A stretch of DNA of 64,000 nt from Actinoplanes missouriensis 431 (GTDB taxonomy: Bacteria > Actinomycetota > Actinomycetes > Mycobacteriales > Micromonosporaceae). Of the stretch, positions 1-9,536 are shown one piece after another. Made by a program: the position numbers and the translations under genes. Position 1 is the stretch's first letter, and each line of letters starts with the position of its first letter. The DNA lies in assembly GCF_000284295.1 (NCBI RefSeq), contig NC_017093.1, forward strand, positions 4,712,001 through 4,776,000. Reading direction: 5' to 3'. The notes below the pieces were generated by a model, which did not search any database, was not told where the DNA came from, and was given only the letters and a program-made list of their open reading frames with translations.

Positions 1-182
1 ATCGTCGCGCGGATGACGTCGCGGCCCTGGACGCGCAGGACGACGGCCAGCTCGTCGGCGAGCGTGGTCTTACCCGAGGCGGGCGGCCCGTCGACGGCAA
101 CACGCGCCGGGTGGGCAGCGGTGACGGCCCCGACCGCTTCGGCCAGGTGCGCCAGCAACTCGGCGCGCGTCCCTCGGACCAC
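1..182 (-). CDS. Uridine-kinase-like P-loop kinase, N-terminal part
   Basis: Only the first ~60 codons are inside the window; the gene continues off the left edge. From a GTG at 182 the translation carries a Walker A motif, GPPASGKT, at residues 32-39, preceded by a beta strand (RVAVD) and followed by TLADELA. This arrangement is typical of the small uridine-kinase/phosphoribulokinase-like NTPases of actinobacteria, which phosphorylate a nucleoside or similar small molecule. The frame is open further upstream to about residue -45, so the start is uncertain; GTG 182 was chosen because an AG-rich stretch precedes it. The catalytic half is not visible, so the substrate cannot be judged. Confidence 0.6.
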   Translation of the reverse strand, partial: MVRGTRAELLAHLAEAVGAVTAAHPARVAVDGPPASGKTTLADELAVVLRVQGRDVIRAT

Positions 183-356
183 GGCGACCTCGCTTCGCTG
201 CTCAGGTGACGCTGTGCGCAGGGCCCACCTGGCGACGCCTGCAGTAAGCACACGACGCCCTGCCGATGTTGCGATATCGACCCCGGTCGAGAGGGCGGCG
301 AGGGCCCGCTCCTGTCAGCCCCAGCGCTAGCGTCGTTCACCCGGTGACGTCGGCCG

Positions 357-770
357 TCAGCCGGCGTACCTGTTCACCACTTCGGGGTGGATCACGATCC
401 GGACCAGGCTGAACCCACTCCACTCGGCGACCAGCTTCTGTTTGGCCGGGTCGCTCATGTCGTAGTAGCGGTCGGCCAGCCGGGCAGCGAGCTCGGAGGC
501 GCCGTCCTCGTGGATCGTGACATGCCCCTCGGTGGACACCCAGTGCTCCGGTTCACCGGTGGGCGCCGCCACCACGAGCGAGGCGCGCGGCTCCTCACGC
601 AGACGCTGCACCTTGGGCGCCTCCGCGAACGAGAAGAGTTGCAGGGTGCCGTCGCCGGCGAGCTCGTACCAGACCGGACGCGGCGCGGGCCAGCGGCCGG
701 GCTTCGGAGCGACGGTGAGGAAGGCGTGCAGCGGACGGGCAAGCAGTGCGAGATCCTTGTCGCGATACAT
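357..770 (-). CDS. Pyridoxamine 5'-phosphate oxidase (PPOX) family protein
   Basis: The product is 137 aa and starts MYRDKDLALLARP. It has the PPOX split-barrel pattern: an early strand plus FLTV, a central W-Y-E strand, a basic REEPRASLVV strand, then WVSTEGHVTIHEDG. Family members bind FMN or F420 and act as small-molecule oxidoreductases. The open frame runs upstream to 1031, but that extension overlaps the promoter region of the divergent VOC gene and looks non-coding, so the ATG at 770 is preferred. It is transcribed alone, divergently from the VOC gene. FMN versus F420 cannot be decided from what is visible. Confidence 0.75.
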   Translation of the reverse strand: MYRDKDLALLARPLHAFLTVAPKPGRWPAPRPVWYELAGDGTLQLFSFAEAPKVQRLREEPRASLVVAAPTGEPEHWVSTEGHVTIHEDGASELAARLADRYYDMSDPAKQKLVAEWSGFSLVRIVIHPEVVNRYAG

Positions 771-1024
771 GCGATCCACCCTATGCCGGGCAGCAGATCG
801 ACCGGGGTCCCACGTTCTTGCCGGGAAGGATGTCGACATCGGCACGGCCGCTCCGACGTACCGCACCGGATGGCAGCCCGCCTGACGGCCAGTGGGCCGT
901 AACAGCGCTACCTGAACGACAAGCGCAGTCCCTGACACCGAACCGGCCGGGGTGGACGGCGCCATCGGATTCAGTCTCCGATCCCGGCGCGGCCGGTGCG
1001 GCGCTGATTCGTACGATCGCCGGC

Positions 1025-1762
1025 ATGGCACTTCGCCCTGTTCAGGTGAACATCAAGGCACGGGACAGCTCGGCGGCCGGCCGGTTCTGGGCACAGGCCC
1101 TCGGCTGGCACCTCTTCGAACCTGGCGTGACCACCTACGTCGGACCCACGAGCAAGTTCGTCTGGCCGGATCCGACAACACTCGGCATCAACGTCGTCCC
1201 CGTCCCGGACGCCAAGACGGCGGCGAAGAACAGCGCGCACCTCGATCTCGCCACCACCTCAGCGGCCCACCAGGCCGGGCTCGTCGCGCGCCTGCGGGCC
1301 CTCGGCGCGACGCCGGTCGACATCGGTCAAGGTGACGTGCCGTGGACCGTCCTCGCCGACCCGGAAGGCAACGAGTTCTGCGTGCTGGAACCCCGGGAGA
1401 CCTACCGGGACGTCGGTCCGATCGCCCGGATCGTGGTCGACTGCGCGGATCCGCAGGCCATGGCCGGCTTCTGGGATGAGGCGACGGACTGGACACTGCG
1501 CGAGGTGACCGGCGACCGCGCCGTGCTGCGCTCCCCCCGGGACCTCGGCCCGTACCTCGAGTTCGTCCGCACGTCCGAGGCGACACCGCCATCGGGCCGG
1601 GTTCATCTCGACCTGCGGCCGTACCCCGGTGACGACAAGGCGGCGGACGTGGCGACATTGCGGGCCCTCGGCGCCACCGACCTGGATCTCGGTCAGGGCG
1701 ACGTCTCGTGGACGTGCCTGAGCGACCCCGAGGGCCACCCGTTCTGCGTCCTCGCCGCCTGA
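1025..1762 (+). CDS. VOC superfamily (glyoxalase-like) protein, two domains
   Basis: The product is 245 aa, beginning MALRPVQVNIKARD. It consists of two tandem vicinal-oxygen-chelate-like halves, roughly residues 1-125 and 126-245. Each half ends in the family's characteristic DPEG(N/H)xFCVL strand, and each has a paired WT(V/C)L(A/S)DPEG segment. Such proteins are glyoxalase/bleomycin-resistance-type metal-binding folds used for isomerisation, dioxygenation or ligand sequestration. The metal ligands are not conserved enough here to name a reaction. The ATG at 1025 is preferred because upstream sequence in frame overlaps the control region of the divergent PPOX gene. Confidence 0.8.
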   Translation: MALRPVQVNIKARDSSAAGRFWAQALGWHLFEPGVTTYVGPTSKFVWPDPTTLGINVVPVPDAKTAAKNSAHLDLATTSAAHQAGLVARLRALGATPVDIGQGDVPWTVLADPEGNEFCVLEPRETYRDVGPIARIVVDCADPQAMAGFWDEATDWTLREVTGDRAVLRSPRDLGPYLEFVRTSEATPPSGRVHLDLRPYPGDDKAADVATLRALGATDLDLGQGDVSWTCLSDPEGHPFCVLAA

Positions 1763-1894
1763 ATCAGCCTCGTGCCACTCAGTTGAAGTGTGATCCCTGA
1801 ACCCGCACGCGCTGAGGTCCGCCGGCTCGCGGCCCTGGTCGAGGATGGTCAACATCTGTCCTTGTGGTTCTGCGGCGACTGCTCGGATGAACTC

Positions 1895-2359
1895 TCACTC
1901 GGCGCCGGTCACCTGCCGTACCGAGAGTGGGCGGGCCAGGTAGGGCTTGAACGGATCGACCAGGCCCGTTCCGGGTTTCTGCCCGACCACCGGATCCTGC
2001 CGGGTTGCGGCGCGGGCGTACTTGGACACCGTCCGGTGCGACCAGCCGAGATGTCGGGCGATCCGCCGGAAACCAGCACCCTGTGCCGGCAGTTCGTGGA
2101 CCAGGGCGTGATGGGCCCGGCGGCGTTCGGCCATCGCCCCGGTCGGCTCGGCAGTCTCCGTCTCGTCGGGCTCATCGAGCGTCGTGTCGGCGGGCTCGGC
2201 AAGACAGCTCCTATGCCGGGCGACGCGCTTCTCCACGGCTGCGGCCAGGTTGTCCTGGGCGAGTTCCTCGGCGAGCCCGACATCGCCGACGAGCCGGGCG
2301 AGGCTCGCGACGAGCCTCGCCGACTCGATCCGCCATACCGCTTCGACCACGCGGCGCAC
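1895..2359 (-). pseudogene. Chimera: truncated ECF sigma factor fused to ISL3 transposase fragment
   Basis: A GTG at 2359 opens a frame whose first ~36 residues (VEAVWRIESARLV, then AEELAQD) match the start of SigJ/ECF42-type sigma factors. The same frame then switches abruptly to an ISL3-family transposase interior: AVEKRVARHRSC, later AERRRAHHALVHEL, then an HTH-like LGWSHRTVSKYARAA and LDPFKPYLA. It stops soon after a degraded VRQVTG. An ISL3 fragment therefore appears to have replaced most of the sigma gene. It directly follows a YCII-family fragment, the usual partner of such sigma genes. The intact equivalent pair in this window is at 52.5-54.0 kb. The chimera is unlikely to work as either protein. 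Confidence 0.65.
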
Positions 2360-2401
2360 TGCCGCGGGTCGCTGCTCACCGGTGGCGTCCTTCGTCGACC
2401 G

Positions 2402-2701
2402 TCATGCCGAGGCCGGGAAGTCCTCCGGGCCGAACAGCTTCAGGACGTCGACCTCGCCCTCCCAGCCAGGCCACAGATCGCGGTACGCCTTGAGGAACCG
2501 GGTGGCCCAATCGACCGCCTCTTCCTTCGACTGCACGTCGTAGATCGCGTAGCTGATGACCTCTTTCGACGCCGCGAACGGCCCGTCGACAGTCGTAAGT
2601 TCGCTCCCGACGAGGCTGAGCCGGGCTCCGCTCGTGCTGGGAGCCAGGCCTGCGGTGTCCAGGAGGGCACCGGCCTCAGTGGCATCCTGCCCCAAGGTCA
2701 T
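2402..2701 (-). pseudogene. YCII/DGPF-domain protein, 5'-truncated
   Basis: The frame encodes about 100 residues with the DGPF-family signature TVDGPFAASKEVI and the downstream YAIYDVQSKEEAV helix, ending at FGPEDFPASA. Full-length relatives have another ~25-35 residues at the N-terminus (a first beta strand). Here the frame is closed by a stop a short distance upstream of the first ATG, so the first strand is missing. YCII proteins are small dimeric proteins commonly encoded just upstream of ECF sigma factors, and the gene 3' of this one is indeed a truncated sigma factor. The pair looks like a decayed operon. Confidence 0.6.
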
Positions 2702-2884
2702 GACCTGCTGGACGCGGCCGTGGTCAACGATGTCCGACTTACCGGGTCACCGGCGGGAGCAACCTCGAAGCACGGACCACCGTAGGTGTCAGGAGGAATG
2801 CCGCCGTCCACTTGGGCGAGGTCCATGATGTGTCCCATGAGACGCCGCCGCCGCGCCTCACGCTGCGCCGGACGGTCCGTCCGG

Positions 2885-5800
2885 TTACCGCAGAGACCCG
2901 CCGTCGACCAGATAGCGCAGGTCGCACAGCAGTTCCGAGACGATCACCGGATCGAGGGCGGCGAAGTTCTCCGCTCCGGTGAGCCGCGCGTCGCGGAAGG
3001 TCTGGCTGGGCTGGTCCTGGACGTCGTTGATCGAGATCCCCGGGTCGAGCGGGAACTCCAGGTATCCCGGACCCGGCAGGCTGCACTCCATGGTGAGCTG
3101 GATCCCGGCGTCCATCGGTACGCTGCGCCTCCACCACCCGCGACGTTCCAGTTTCAGCAGCCGGTCGACCGGGACGTGGACGCCGACGAACGCGGACAGT
3201 CGTCGCTGTGCGGCCTGTTCCGCGGTCATCCGCCACACCGGCCGATGGAGCTGCGGAAACGGCTGAAGGATCTCGTAGTCGGTGAACAACGCCGTCCACG
3301 CGGACACGTCGGCCGCCAGGTCCAGCGGATGGGCGACACCGACCACGTCGTCGTCGCTCACCGCGAACGCCTTGTCGTCGACGTCGGCCATGCTGCTGTC
3401 CTCGGCCACCCGGAACGCCGTGCCCACCACCCTGTCCGCATCGTAGGTCACCCACACCAGGCGCCGGACCAGGTGCCGCATCAAGGGATGCCCGACCAGC
3501 AGCCGCCGGAACTCTGCGCCGGTCCACCGCCGCCGGACCACCATCGCCTCCTCCAGCCGGCGGACCTGATCCGCGGCCACCGAGCGCAGGTCCTTCTTCA
3601 AACCTGAGAATCTCCGGTACGCCGCCGTCGCGAGCGCCTCGTCGTCGCCGGCGCCCGGTTTGGGCAGCTCCTTGCGCGTCCTGCCGTCCTCATCCATGAC
3701 GATCGGCCGGAGCTGCTCGTCGAAGGTCACCCCGAAGCGACGCGGCCCGTAGTCCAGGGTCAGCGTGCTCCGATCACCCAGCCCGAAGTCGGGCACCAAC
3801 CGATCGGCCAGTTGGTCGGAGGTCAGTCCCAGTTCCGCGGCGACCGCCCGGACCCGGCTGTCCGCGCCGTACCGCAGCGCCTCGAACCTCACCTTCCGCG
3901 AGATGGCGTGCAGGTGGACGAGCGCCAACTCGGAGCCGATCGCATAGAGCACGTCGAGCCCGGTCATGGCACGTGCGTGACCGCCCGTGCCCGGCCAGGC
4001 GCGGACGACCGGGCTGAGCCGGCGCACGGTGTCGTCGTCGCCGATCACGGCCAACGCCTCGAGCACCCAGCTCTGCTTCGGCGGGAACCCCGCCGACTCC
4101 CACGCCCGGAACAGGGACCAGCCGAACTCTGCCAGCGCCGCCGCGTCCAGCGTCTCGCGCACCGCCGCCAAGCCCGGGTACGGCAGACCCAGGCGGGACA
4201 GGGCGAGCATCGTGCACAGATGCCGCACCGCCTCGGACGGCAACGCGAAACGGCGATCGCGCAACAGCACCGGGGTCAGCGAACCGGCGTCCTCGATCCA
4301 TGGCGGAAGCTCCGGCAGCTGTGCCGGTACCACCTCCGCCGGGTCGGCAGACAGCAGCAGCTGCACCGCGGACGCCGCAGCAGCGCCGTGCTCGGCGGCG
4401 CCCGCCCGCACCGTGTCGGCGTGGCCGTCTGCGACGAGCACCCGCAGCGCCTGCTCGGCCGCGCGACGCTCCGCGCCGATGGGACCGACGGCCGCCGGGA
4501 TGAGATCGCGCGCCGCCGCAGCCGGGTGCCGGCGGAGCCAGCTCACCGCGATCCACCGCACCGACTTCAGCCGGTCCAGCCACTCGGCCATCAGGGCGGC
4601 GACCCCGGCGCCTTCGGCGGGCAGCAACAGCGGGCCGTAGACGTCGAGCGAGCCCCGTTGACGGTTGCGCTGCACCACGACCGGCAACGCGTCCACGTCG
4701 AACCGGGCAAGCAGATGGGGCAGGGTCCATCCCGGTGACCAGAAGCTCGTCGGACGCCAATGGGGCAACAGCTGCAGCGCCAGCGTCCGCGGCGCGCCGA
4801 CGAAGAACTTCTCCTCGTCGGCGGCGTGGCTCATCCGGCCCTCGCGCAGCCTTGCCGCCTCCCGCTCCCAGTGGTCGAGGCCGGCGGCGTCCTCCGGCCC
4901 CGGCTCCTGGAAGTCGGGCACCAGCGCTTCGCGCTCGCCGGGCGCCCAGCACATCCGCGGCACGTCCGGCGGCGTCAGCCCGTCCACCACCACCGCCCGC
5001 TCGGCCACCGTCCGCGCACCCGTCCACGGCGGCGTCACCAACAACGGGTGCACCAACGCCGCCGGCGCCTGCGGCGGCGCCGTCGCCGACGCCAGAATCG
5101 GCTCCACCCGGTGCCGGGCCACCTGCGGCAACGACGGCAACGCGGCACTCGCGGCCGCCGGGTTCGCCGTCGCGTGCCGGCGCAACAACTCGGCCGCCCG
5201 TCCCCGGTTCTCGCCCGGGTCGCCGGCCGCCGTCCCCAGCAGACGCAGCGCCCGGACCGGGAACCGCCGCATGGCGTCGTTGAGCCCGGCCTCAACGAGC
5301 TTGTCGTCCGCCTGGCGCATCAACGCCTCGAACGCCTCGTCGGTCGGAATCAACGCCAGAGCACCGATCACCGCGCGCCGCTGGTCGGCGGTGTACACGT
5401 TCCGCTTGCGCAGGAAGTCGATCAGGCGCGGCGTCAACGCCGCCCCGATCCCATCGAGCAGTGTGGCCAGCAATTCGCGCCAGCTGAGCGCGTACCCGTC
5501 GATCTTTCCGGACAGCTGACCCCACTGCTCGGATGTCGAGACCGCGTACGCGACCAACTCGATGCGCCGCAGGTCGGCGCCGCAGTCCTCGTCGACCCAC
5601 TGCGACTCGGTCGGCATCAGATACGTGGTGACCGTGCGCTGCCCCGACGAGCGATAATCCCCCAGGGCTTGCCGAGCCCGCTCGTAGTCGGCGTCGCCGG
5701 CAACGGCCAGCCGGGCCCGCATCCGCTTCGCCAGCAACAGCCAGGGTCCGAAGCTCCACCGGCCGTACCGGTCCGTCGGCGTCAATCGGCGCAGGTTCTT

Positions 5801-6586
5801 CTGCTTGTCAGGGAGCGCGTAGCCGGACGACGCGACGTCCAGACCGGCGGCCTCCGCGACGGCGCGGGTCGCGAATGTCAACCCGTGTGCCGCGATCCAC
5901 CCGTCGGCGAGCACCGCCAGCTGCCCGAGCTCCCGATGCTCACACGCATGCATCGACGCGACCACGGCCGCCGCCGCGCCGAGCGGCGTCACCCGGCTGC
6001 CGTCCAGGAACCCCTCGGCCGCGGCCACCAGTTCACGGTCGCTCCTCGGCGCCCCCAGCACTTCCGCCCGCTCCGCGCTCTTGGCCGCCATGACCGCCTC
6101 GGCCTTCGCCACCGCGCCCGCCGGCCGCGGCAACGAAGCACCCGCGCGACCGCCACGCCGCGGGTGAACCCTGCGCATCCACTCGGCCGGCAGCACCAGC
6201 ACGTCCTCGTCCGGTAACCCGGCCGGCCCCTCCGCCGCCCCGCTGTCCGGCGCAGTCGGCGGACCCGCGTCACCCTCCGGCGCAGCCGACCGGCCCGCGT
6301 CGCCGTGCGTCGCCCTCAGCCCGCCCGTAGCGCCGACCGGCATGGCCGGTCCGGGAACGACCGGGTCGGACACCGCCGCGGCGCCCGTCTCCACGTAACC
6401 CTTCGACAATTTCTCGGCGACGAGCCTTTCCACATGCGCGATCGCCGCCACCTCGTCGGCCAGCTCCTTCACCCGTGTCTGTCCCGCTGCGCCGACGCGT
6501 CCGAATCGGACGGTCACCACGGCGCCGTCCCGCGACACCCTCCAGGATTTCGCCGATCCCGCACCCCGGTGCTCGAAACAGCGCAT
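2885..6586 (-). CDS. WGR and DUF4132 domain protein
   Basis: This very large protein (1233 aa from ATG 6586) opens with a WGR domain (about residues 1-75; KSWRVSRDGAVVTVRFGR with the G-R core), a module found in PARPs and MolR-like proteins. A low-complexity Ala/Gly/Pro linker follows (about 85-140), then a long alpha-helical body. The C-terminal ~250 residues match DUF4132, with the LPKPGAGDDE, LVWVTYD and HPLDLA blocks. The open frame extends 34 codons upstream, but ATG 6586 has an AGGAGC Shine-Dalgarno 8 nt away and begins exactly at the WGR domain. Function is unknown; WGR/DUF4132 proteins are often linked to stress or molybdate-related loci. It is transcribed alone. Confidence 0.85.
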   Translation of the reverse strand: MRCFEHRGAGSAKSWRVSRDGAVVTVRFGRVGAAGQTRVKELADEVAAIAHVERLVAEKLSKGYVETGAAAVSDPVVPGPAMPVGATGGLRATHGDAGRSAAPEGDAGPPTAPDSGAAEGPAGLPDEDVLVLPAEWMRRVHPRRGGRAGASLPRPAGAVAKAEAVMAAKSAERAEVLGAPRSDRELVAAAEGFLDGSRVTPLGAAAAVVASMHACEHRELGQLAVLADGWIAAHGLTFATRAVAEAAGLDVASSGYALPDKQKNLRRLTPTDRYGRWSFGPWLLLAKRMRARLAVAGDADYERARQALGDYRSSGQRTVTTYLMPTESQWVDEDCGADLRRIELVAYAVSTSEQWGQLSGKIDGYALSWRELLATLLDGIGAALTPRLIDFLRKRNVYTADQRRAVIGALALIPTDEAFEALMRQADDKLVEAGLNDAMRRFPVRALRLLGTAAGDPGENRGRAAELLRRHATANPAAASAALPSLPQVARHRVEPILASATAPPQAPAALVHPLLVTPPWTGARTVAERAVVVDGLTPPDVPRMCWAPGEREALVPDFQEPGPEDAAGLDHWEREAARLREGRMSHAADEEKFFVGAPRTLALQLLPHWRPTSFWSPGWTLPHLLARFDVDALPVVVQRNRQRGSLDVYGPLLLPAEGAGVAALMAEWLDRLKSVRWIAVSWLRRHPAAAARDLIPAAVGPIGAERRAAEQALRVLVADGHADTVRAGAAEHGAAAASAVQLLLSADPAEVVPAQLPELPPWIEDAGSLTPVLLRDRRFALPSEAVRHLCTMLALSRLGLPYPGLAAVRETLDAAALAEFGWSLFRAWESAGFPPKQSWVLEALAVIGDDDTVRRLSPVVRAWPGTGGHARAMTGLDVLYAIGSELALVHLHAISRKVRFEALRYGADSRVRAVAAELGLTSDQLADRLVPDFGLGDRSTLTLDYGPRRFGVTFDEQLRPIVMDEDGRTRKELPKPGAGDDEALATAAYRRFSGLKKDLRSVAADQVRRLEEAMVVRRRWTGAEFRRLLVGHPLMRHLVRRLVWVTYDADRVVGTAFRVAEDSSMADVDDKAFAVSDDDVVGVAHPLDLAADVSAWTALFTDYEILQPFPQLHRPVWRMTAEQAAQRRLSAFVGVHVPVDRLLKLERRGWWRRSVPMDAGIQLTMECSLPGPGYLEFPLDPGISINDVQDQPSQTFRDARLTGAENFAALDPVIVSELLCDLRYLVDGGSLR

Positions 6587-6733
6587 TCCGACCAGCTCCT
6601 CGATCTCGATCAATTGGCGGCGGGCGACACCGTAGCCCCGGGGTCTGACAAGAACACGTGGCCGACGCCGGTCCCTGGTGAGCATCACAAGGCCGCATGA
6701 CGAGGCACCAGCTGGGCGATCACCCTACTGAGC

Positions 6734-6847
6734 ATGGCCGCCGACGGCCTTGGGACCGCCATCCGACGCATCCGGCAGCCGGCGTACGCGATCCTGGCCA
6801 AGCTGCGGTGCTGCCCACGCCGCGCCACTGACAGCGGGGCAGGCTGA
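6734..6847 (+). pseudogene. Possible transposase C-terminal remnant
   Basis: In the 309-bp gap between two divergent genes, a plus-strand frame reads through AIRRIRQPAYAILAKLRCCP and RRAT. This resembles the C-terminal tail of some actinobacterial DDE transposases (a LRCCPxRAT signature). It is short and isolated, with no terminal repeats, so it may simply be chance. The rest of the gap shows nothing recognisable. Confidence 0.25.
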
Positions 6848-6895
6848 GTCGTCGTGACGCCGCCCGAGCCGGTCCGTGCTGGATACAGTGCGACC

Positions 6896-7561
6896 ATGCG
6901 TTATGCGGGTGCGGGACCAGGTGTGATCACTCCGGACGGGTGTGCAGTGGAGTACTACTCGCTGCTGCCGACCATGGGAGAACCAGAGATCGTCCATGCG
7001 GCGGTGCCGAGCGGCGCGTCGATCCTGGAACTGGGCTGCGGCACCGGTCGTATCCTGCGCCCCCTCGCCGCGCTCGGCCACCGGGTGCACGGGGTGGACG
7101 AGTCGCCCGCGATGCTGCAGCGGCTGGGTGGCCTACCCGGAACGCTGGCGCGTCTGCAGGACGTCCGCTTGGACCAGTCCTTCGACGTGGTGCTGCTGGC
7201 CAGCACCATGATCAACGGAGACCTGTCGCTGCGCCGGGCGTTTCTGGCCACCTGCCGGCACCACGTCGGCCCCGCCGGTCTGGTCGTCTTCCAGCAGAAC
7301 GCGCCGGCCTGGTTCGACACGGTGACGGAGTCGTCCGCGGAGATCGCCGGCATCCGGCGCGTGGTGCGTTCCGCGCGGCGCCAGGGGGACCGAGTGGACG
7401 TCGTCGTGGACTATCACGTCGGTGATCAGACCTGGACGCACGAGTTTCCCCGGTACGCCATCACCGAGGACGAACTCGCGCGGAACCTGCGGGAGGCAGG
7501 ACTGCGGTTCGACCAGTACCTCACCGGTGATCGATCCTGGTTCACGGCCCGTCCCGTCTGA
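6896..7561 (+). CDS. Class I SAM-dependent methyltransferase
   Basis: The product is 221 aa, from ATG 6896 (MRYAGAGPG). Motif I is clear: ILELGCGTGRILRPLA at about residues 42-57, with the acidic residue at the end of the next strand (HGVDESPAML). There is a FDVVLLAS motif II and a post-II segment. The substrate is unknown. A TACAGT hexamer lies 7 nt upstream of the ATG and there is no Shine-Dalgarno, so the message may be leaderless. The frame is open 14 codons further upstream, but that segment carries the promoter-like sequence. Confidence 0.8.
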   Translation: MRYAGAGPGVITPDGCAVEYYSLLPTMGEPEIVHAAVPSGASILELGCGTGRILRPLAALGHRVHGVDESPAMLQRLGGLPGTLARLQDVRLDQSFDVVLLASTMINGDLSLRRAFLATCRHHVGPAGLVVFQQNAPAWFDTVTESSAEIAGIRRVVRSARRQGDRVDVVVDYHVGDQTWTHEFPRYAITEDELARNLREAGLRFDQYLTGDRSWFTARPV

Positions 7562-7677
7562 CAGACGTATACCGGGCAACCGAGTGTCGTTGCAGAATCA
7601 ACGGCCGGGCGCCGCCTGGACGCCGTTAGGGTGACATCGGGCGGACAGCTTGTGACCACCGGAGCCGTTGGGGAGCC

Positions 7678-8598
7678 TTGACCCCACAGGTGTCGCGCAG
7701 CGCGGTGCCGCAGCCCCCCGGTCGGGACATCTCCATGGTGCGACGATATCCAGGCTCGACGCCCCGCCGAGCCGGGCCGATCCGTGCCACCATCCGGCCC
7801 CCGTACCTGTTCGAACGCTACGACCCTGGTCAAGGCGACGGTATCGACGTCGGCCTGGACGTGGAAGCCTCGGTGGTGACCCTCTCCGTACACGGCACCT
7901 GGGGACTCGGCCTGTGCCGGACCACCGATACCGCGATCCGTAAATGCCTGAGCGAGCATCCTTCGACCCTGCTCATCAACCTGCACGCCCTCACCGACCC
8001 CGATGGCAGCAGCGCGGCGATGTGGATGGCCACCCGACGGCGCGCCGCCGCTATGAACCCCGGCGTGCGGACCATCCTCTGCGCTCAGCCCGGTACCGCG
8101 CTCGTGGCTCGGCTCCACCGGCTCGGCATCATCCGGCTCCTGCCGGTCTTCGACACCTTGGCGGCGGCGCGGACCGCGACCACCAACCGGCAACCGCTGA
8201 CCGACCGGATCGAAATGCGGCTGGAACCGCATGACCGTGCCGCGGCCACCGCCCGGGAAGCGGTCACCGGCGCATGTTCCGGCTGGCAGCTGGCGCACCT
8301 AGGCGACCGCGCCCGACTCATCATCTCCGAACTGGTGCTCAACGCTGTGGAACACGCCGGCACCGCCGTCACGGTCATACTCTCGCGCCGCGGGGACGGC
8401 CTGCACATCGCGGTGCGTGACGACAATCCCTGCTTGCCCCAACTCCGCGACGACCCGCCGAACCTCCGGGACACGCCGCCGTTCCGGCGCGGCACCGGAC
8501 TGCACGTCGTCCACGCCGCCGCGACCGCCTGGGGAGCGATGCCCACCACCCACGGCAAGGTGGTATGGGCGACGCTCAGATCCTGGGCGCGGCCATGA
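7678..8598 (+). CDS. STAS plus HATPase (anti-sigma kinase-like) regulatory protein
   Basis: The N-terminal half (about residues 55-165) reads as a STAS-like domain with VVTLSVHGTW and a TLLINLHAL strand. The C-terminal half (about 190-306) is a GHKL/HATPase_c module: the N-box ISELVLNAVEHAG, then the G1 box (AVRDDNPCLPQ) and a GTGLHVVHAAATAWG G2-like segment. Proteins of this type resemble RsbW/SpoIIAB anti-sigma kinases fused to an antagonist-like domain, acting in partner-switching control. The start is uncertain: TTG 7678 has GGGGAG only 2 nt away, and ATG 7735 is an in-frame alternative. Confidence 0.75.
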   Translation: MTPQVSRSAVPQPPGRDISMVRRYPGSTPRRAGPIRATIRPPYLFERYDPGQGDGIDVGLDVEASVVTLSVHGTWGLGLCRTTDTAIRKCLSEHPSTLLINLHALTDPDGSSAAMWMATRRRAAAMNPGVRTILCAQPGTALVARLHRLGIIRLLPVFDTLAAARTATTNRQPLTDRIEMRLEPHDRAAATAREAVTGACSGWQLAHLGDRARLIISELVLNAVEHAGTAVTVILSRRGDGLHIAVRDDNPCLPQLRDDPPNLRDTPPFRRGTGLHVVHAAATAWGAMPTTHGKVVWATLRSWARP

Positions 8599-8670
8599 CA
8601 ACGAACCCCGGCTGATGCGGACGGGCGTCGAGACGACGTTCTGAGCGTCCGGGCAGCTTCCGCTCCCGGC

Positions 8671-9360
8671 CTACGATCCCGCGGGCACTTCGGAGCCCGG
8701 CACCCCGGCGTAGTCGGGCAGGTCGACGCCGTTGATCGCGCGTTCGACGACCGCCATGAGCGCCTCCATGTCCGGCTCCGGGGCGGCCTCGGCGTCCGGG
8801 CCGGGGACCACACGGCTCTGCACGTGCAACCGGCCGATCTCCTGGTTGGCCTCGACGAACGGACGCATCCGCTGCTCGTAGCCGGCGAACCCGGCGCGCG
8901 GATCCCATCCTGCGGCGGCCTGCTCTCCGGCCAGCAGGTACGCCCCGACCAAGGCCATCCCCGTACCCCCGCCGGAGAACGGCGACGAGCTGAACGCCGC
9001 GTCCCCGAGCAGCCCCACCCGGCCGCTGGACCAGCGGTCCATCACGACCTGGGCGACCTGATCGAGATAGAAGTCCTCGGCGTCGTCGAGGTGCGCGAGG
9101 ATACGCGGGGTCAACCAGCCCAAGCCGGCCATCCGCTCCCGCAACAGGTCCTTCTGGGCCGCGACGTCGCGGTAGTCGATGACGAAGTCGGGCGCGGGGA
9201 AGGACAGCATGGCCATCGCCCGGGTCACGTCCGGGACAGGCCGCAGGCCGGCGGAACGCCCGGACCCCTTGTCCTTTCATCCTGGGTGAGCTTCGCGATC
9301 CGGTCGCCGAACACATACTCCACACCGTCGCGGGTGACGTCGTAGACTTTGACACCGCTC
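8671..9360 (-). pseudogene. FAD-dependent monooxygenase, deleted and frameshifted
   Basis: Two pieces of a PHBH-type FAD monooxygenase are present. The 5' piece (GTG 9360) reads YDVTRDGVEYVFGDRIAKL TQDE, the strand just before the middle of the enzyme, then runs into a stop. The 3' piece (in another frame, from about 9228 to 8671) carries the GRVGLLGDAAFSSSPFSGGG FAD ribityl-binding motif and the C-terminal helices. The N-terminal Rossmann GxGxxG half and part of the middle are missing. An internal deletion and frameshift have therefore inactivated it. Confidence 0.65.
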
Positions 9361-9536
9361 ACAACGCCCCCTCATGGTCCGAACCGGATCGATGGTGCCG
9401 GAACGGCCCTCCCTCGGTCTGCCCCTACGACGTTCAGACTCGACAGCGGCGGGCAATTCATCGCCGCACCGCGACCCCGTAACCGCGCTTTCACACCAGG
9501 TCGGGTCCGGTGAGCGCACCGTCGCGGGGCACCCGT

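Noticed and set aside
2702-2884. 46-codon minus-strand ORF starting GHIMDLAQVDGGIPPDTYG
   Set aside because: Open but without a Shine-Dalgarno, out of frame with the YCII fragment, and not recognised; probably a relic or chance.
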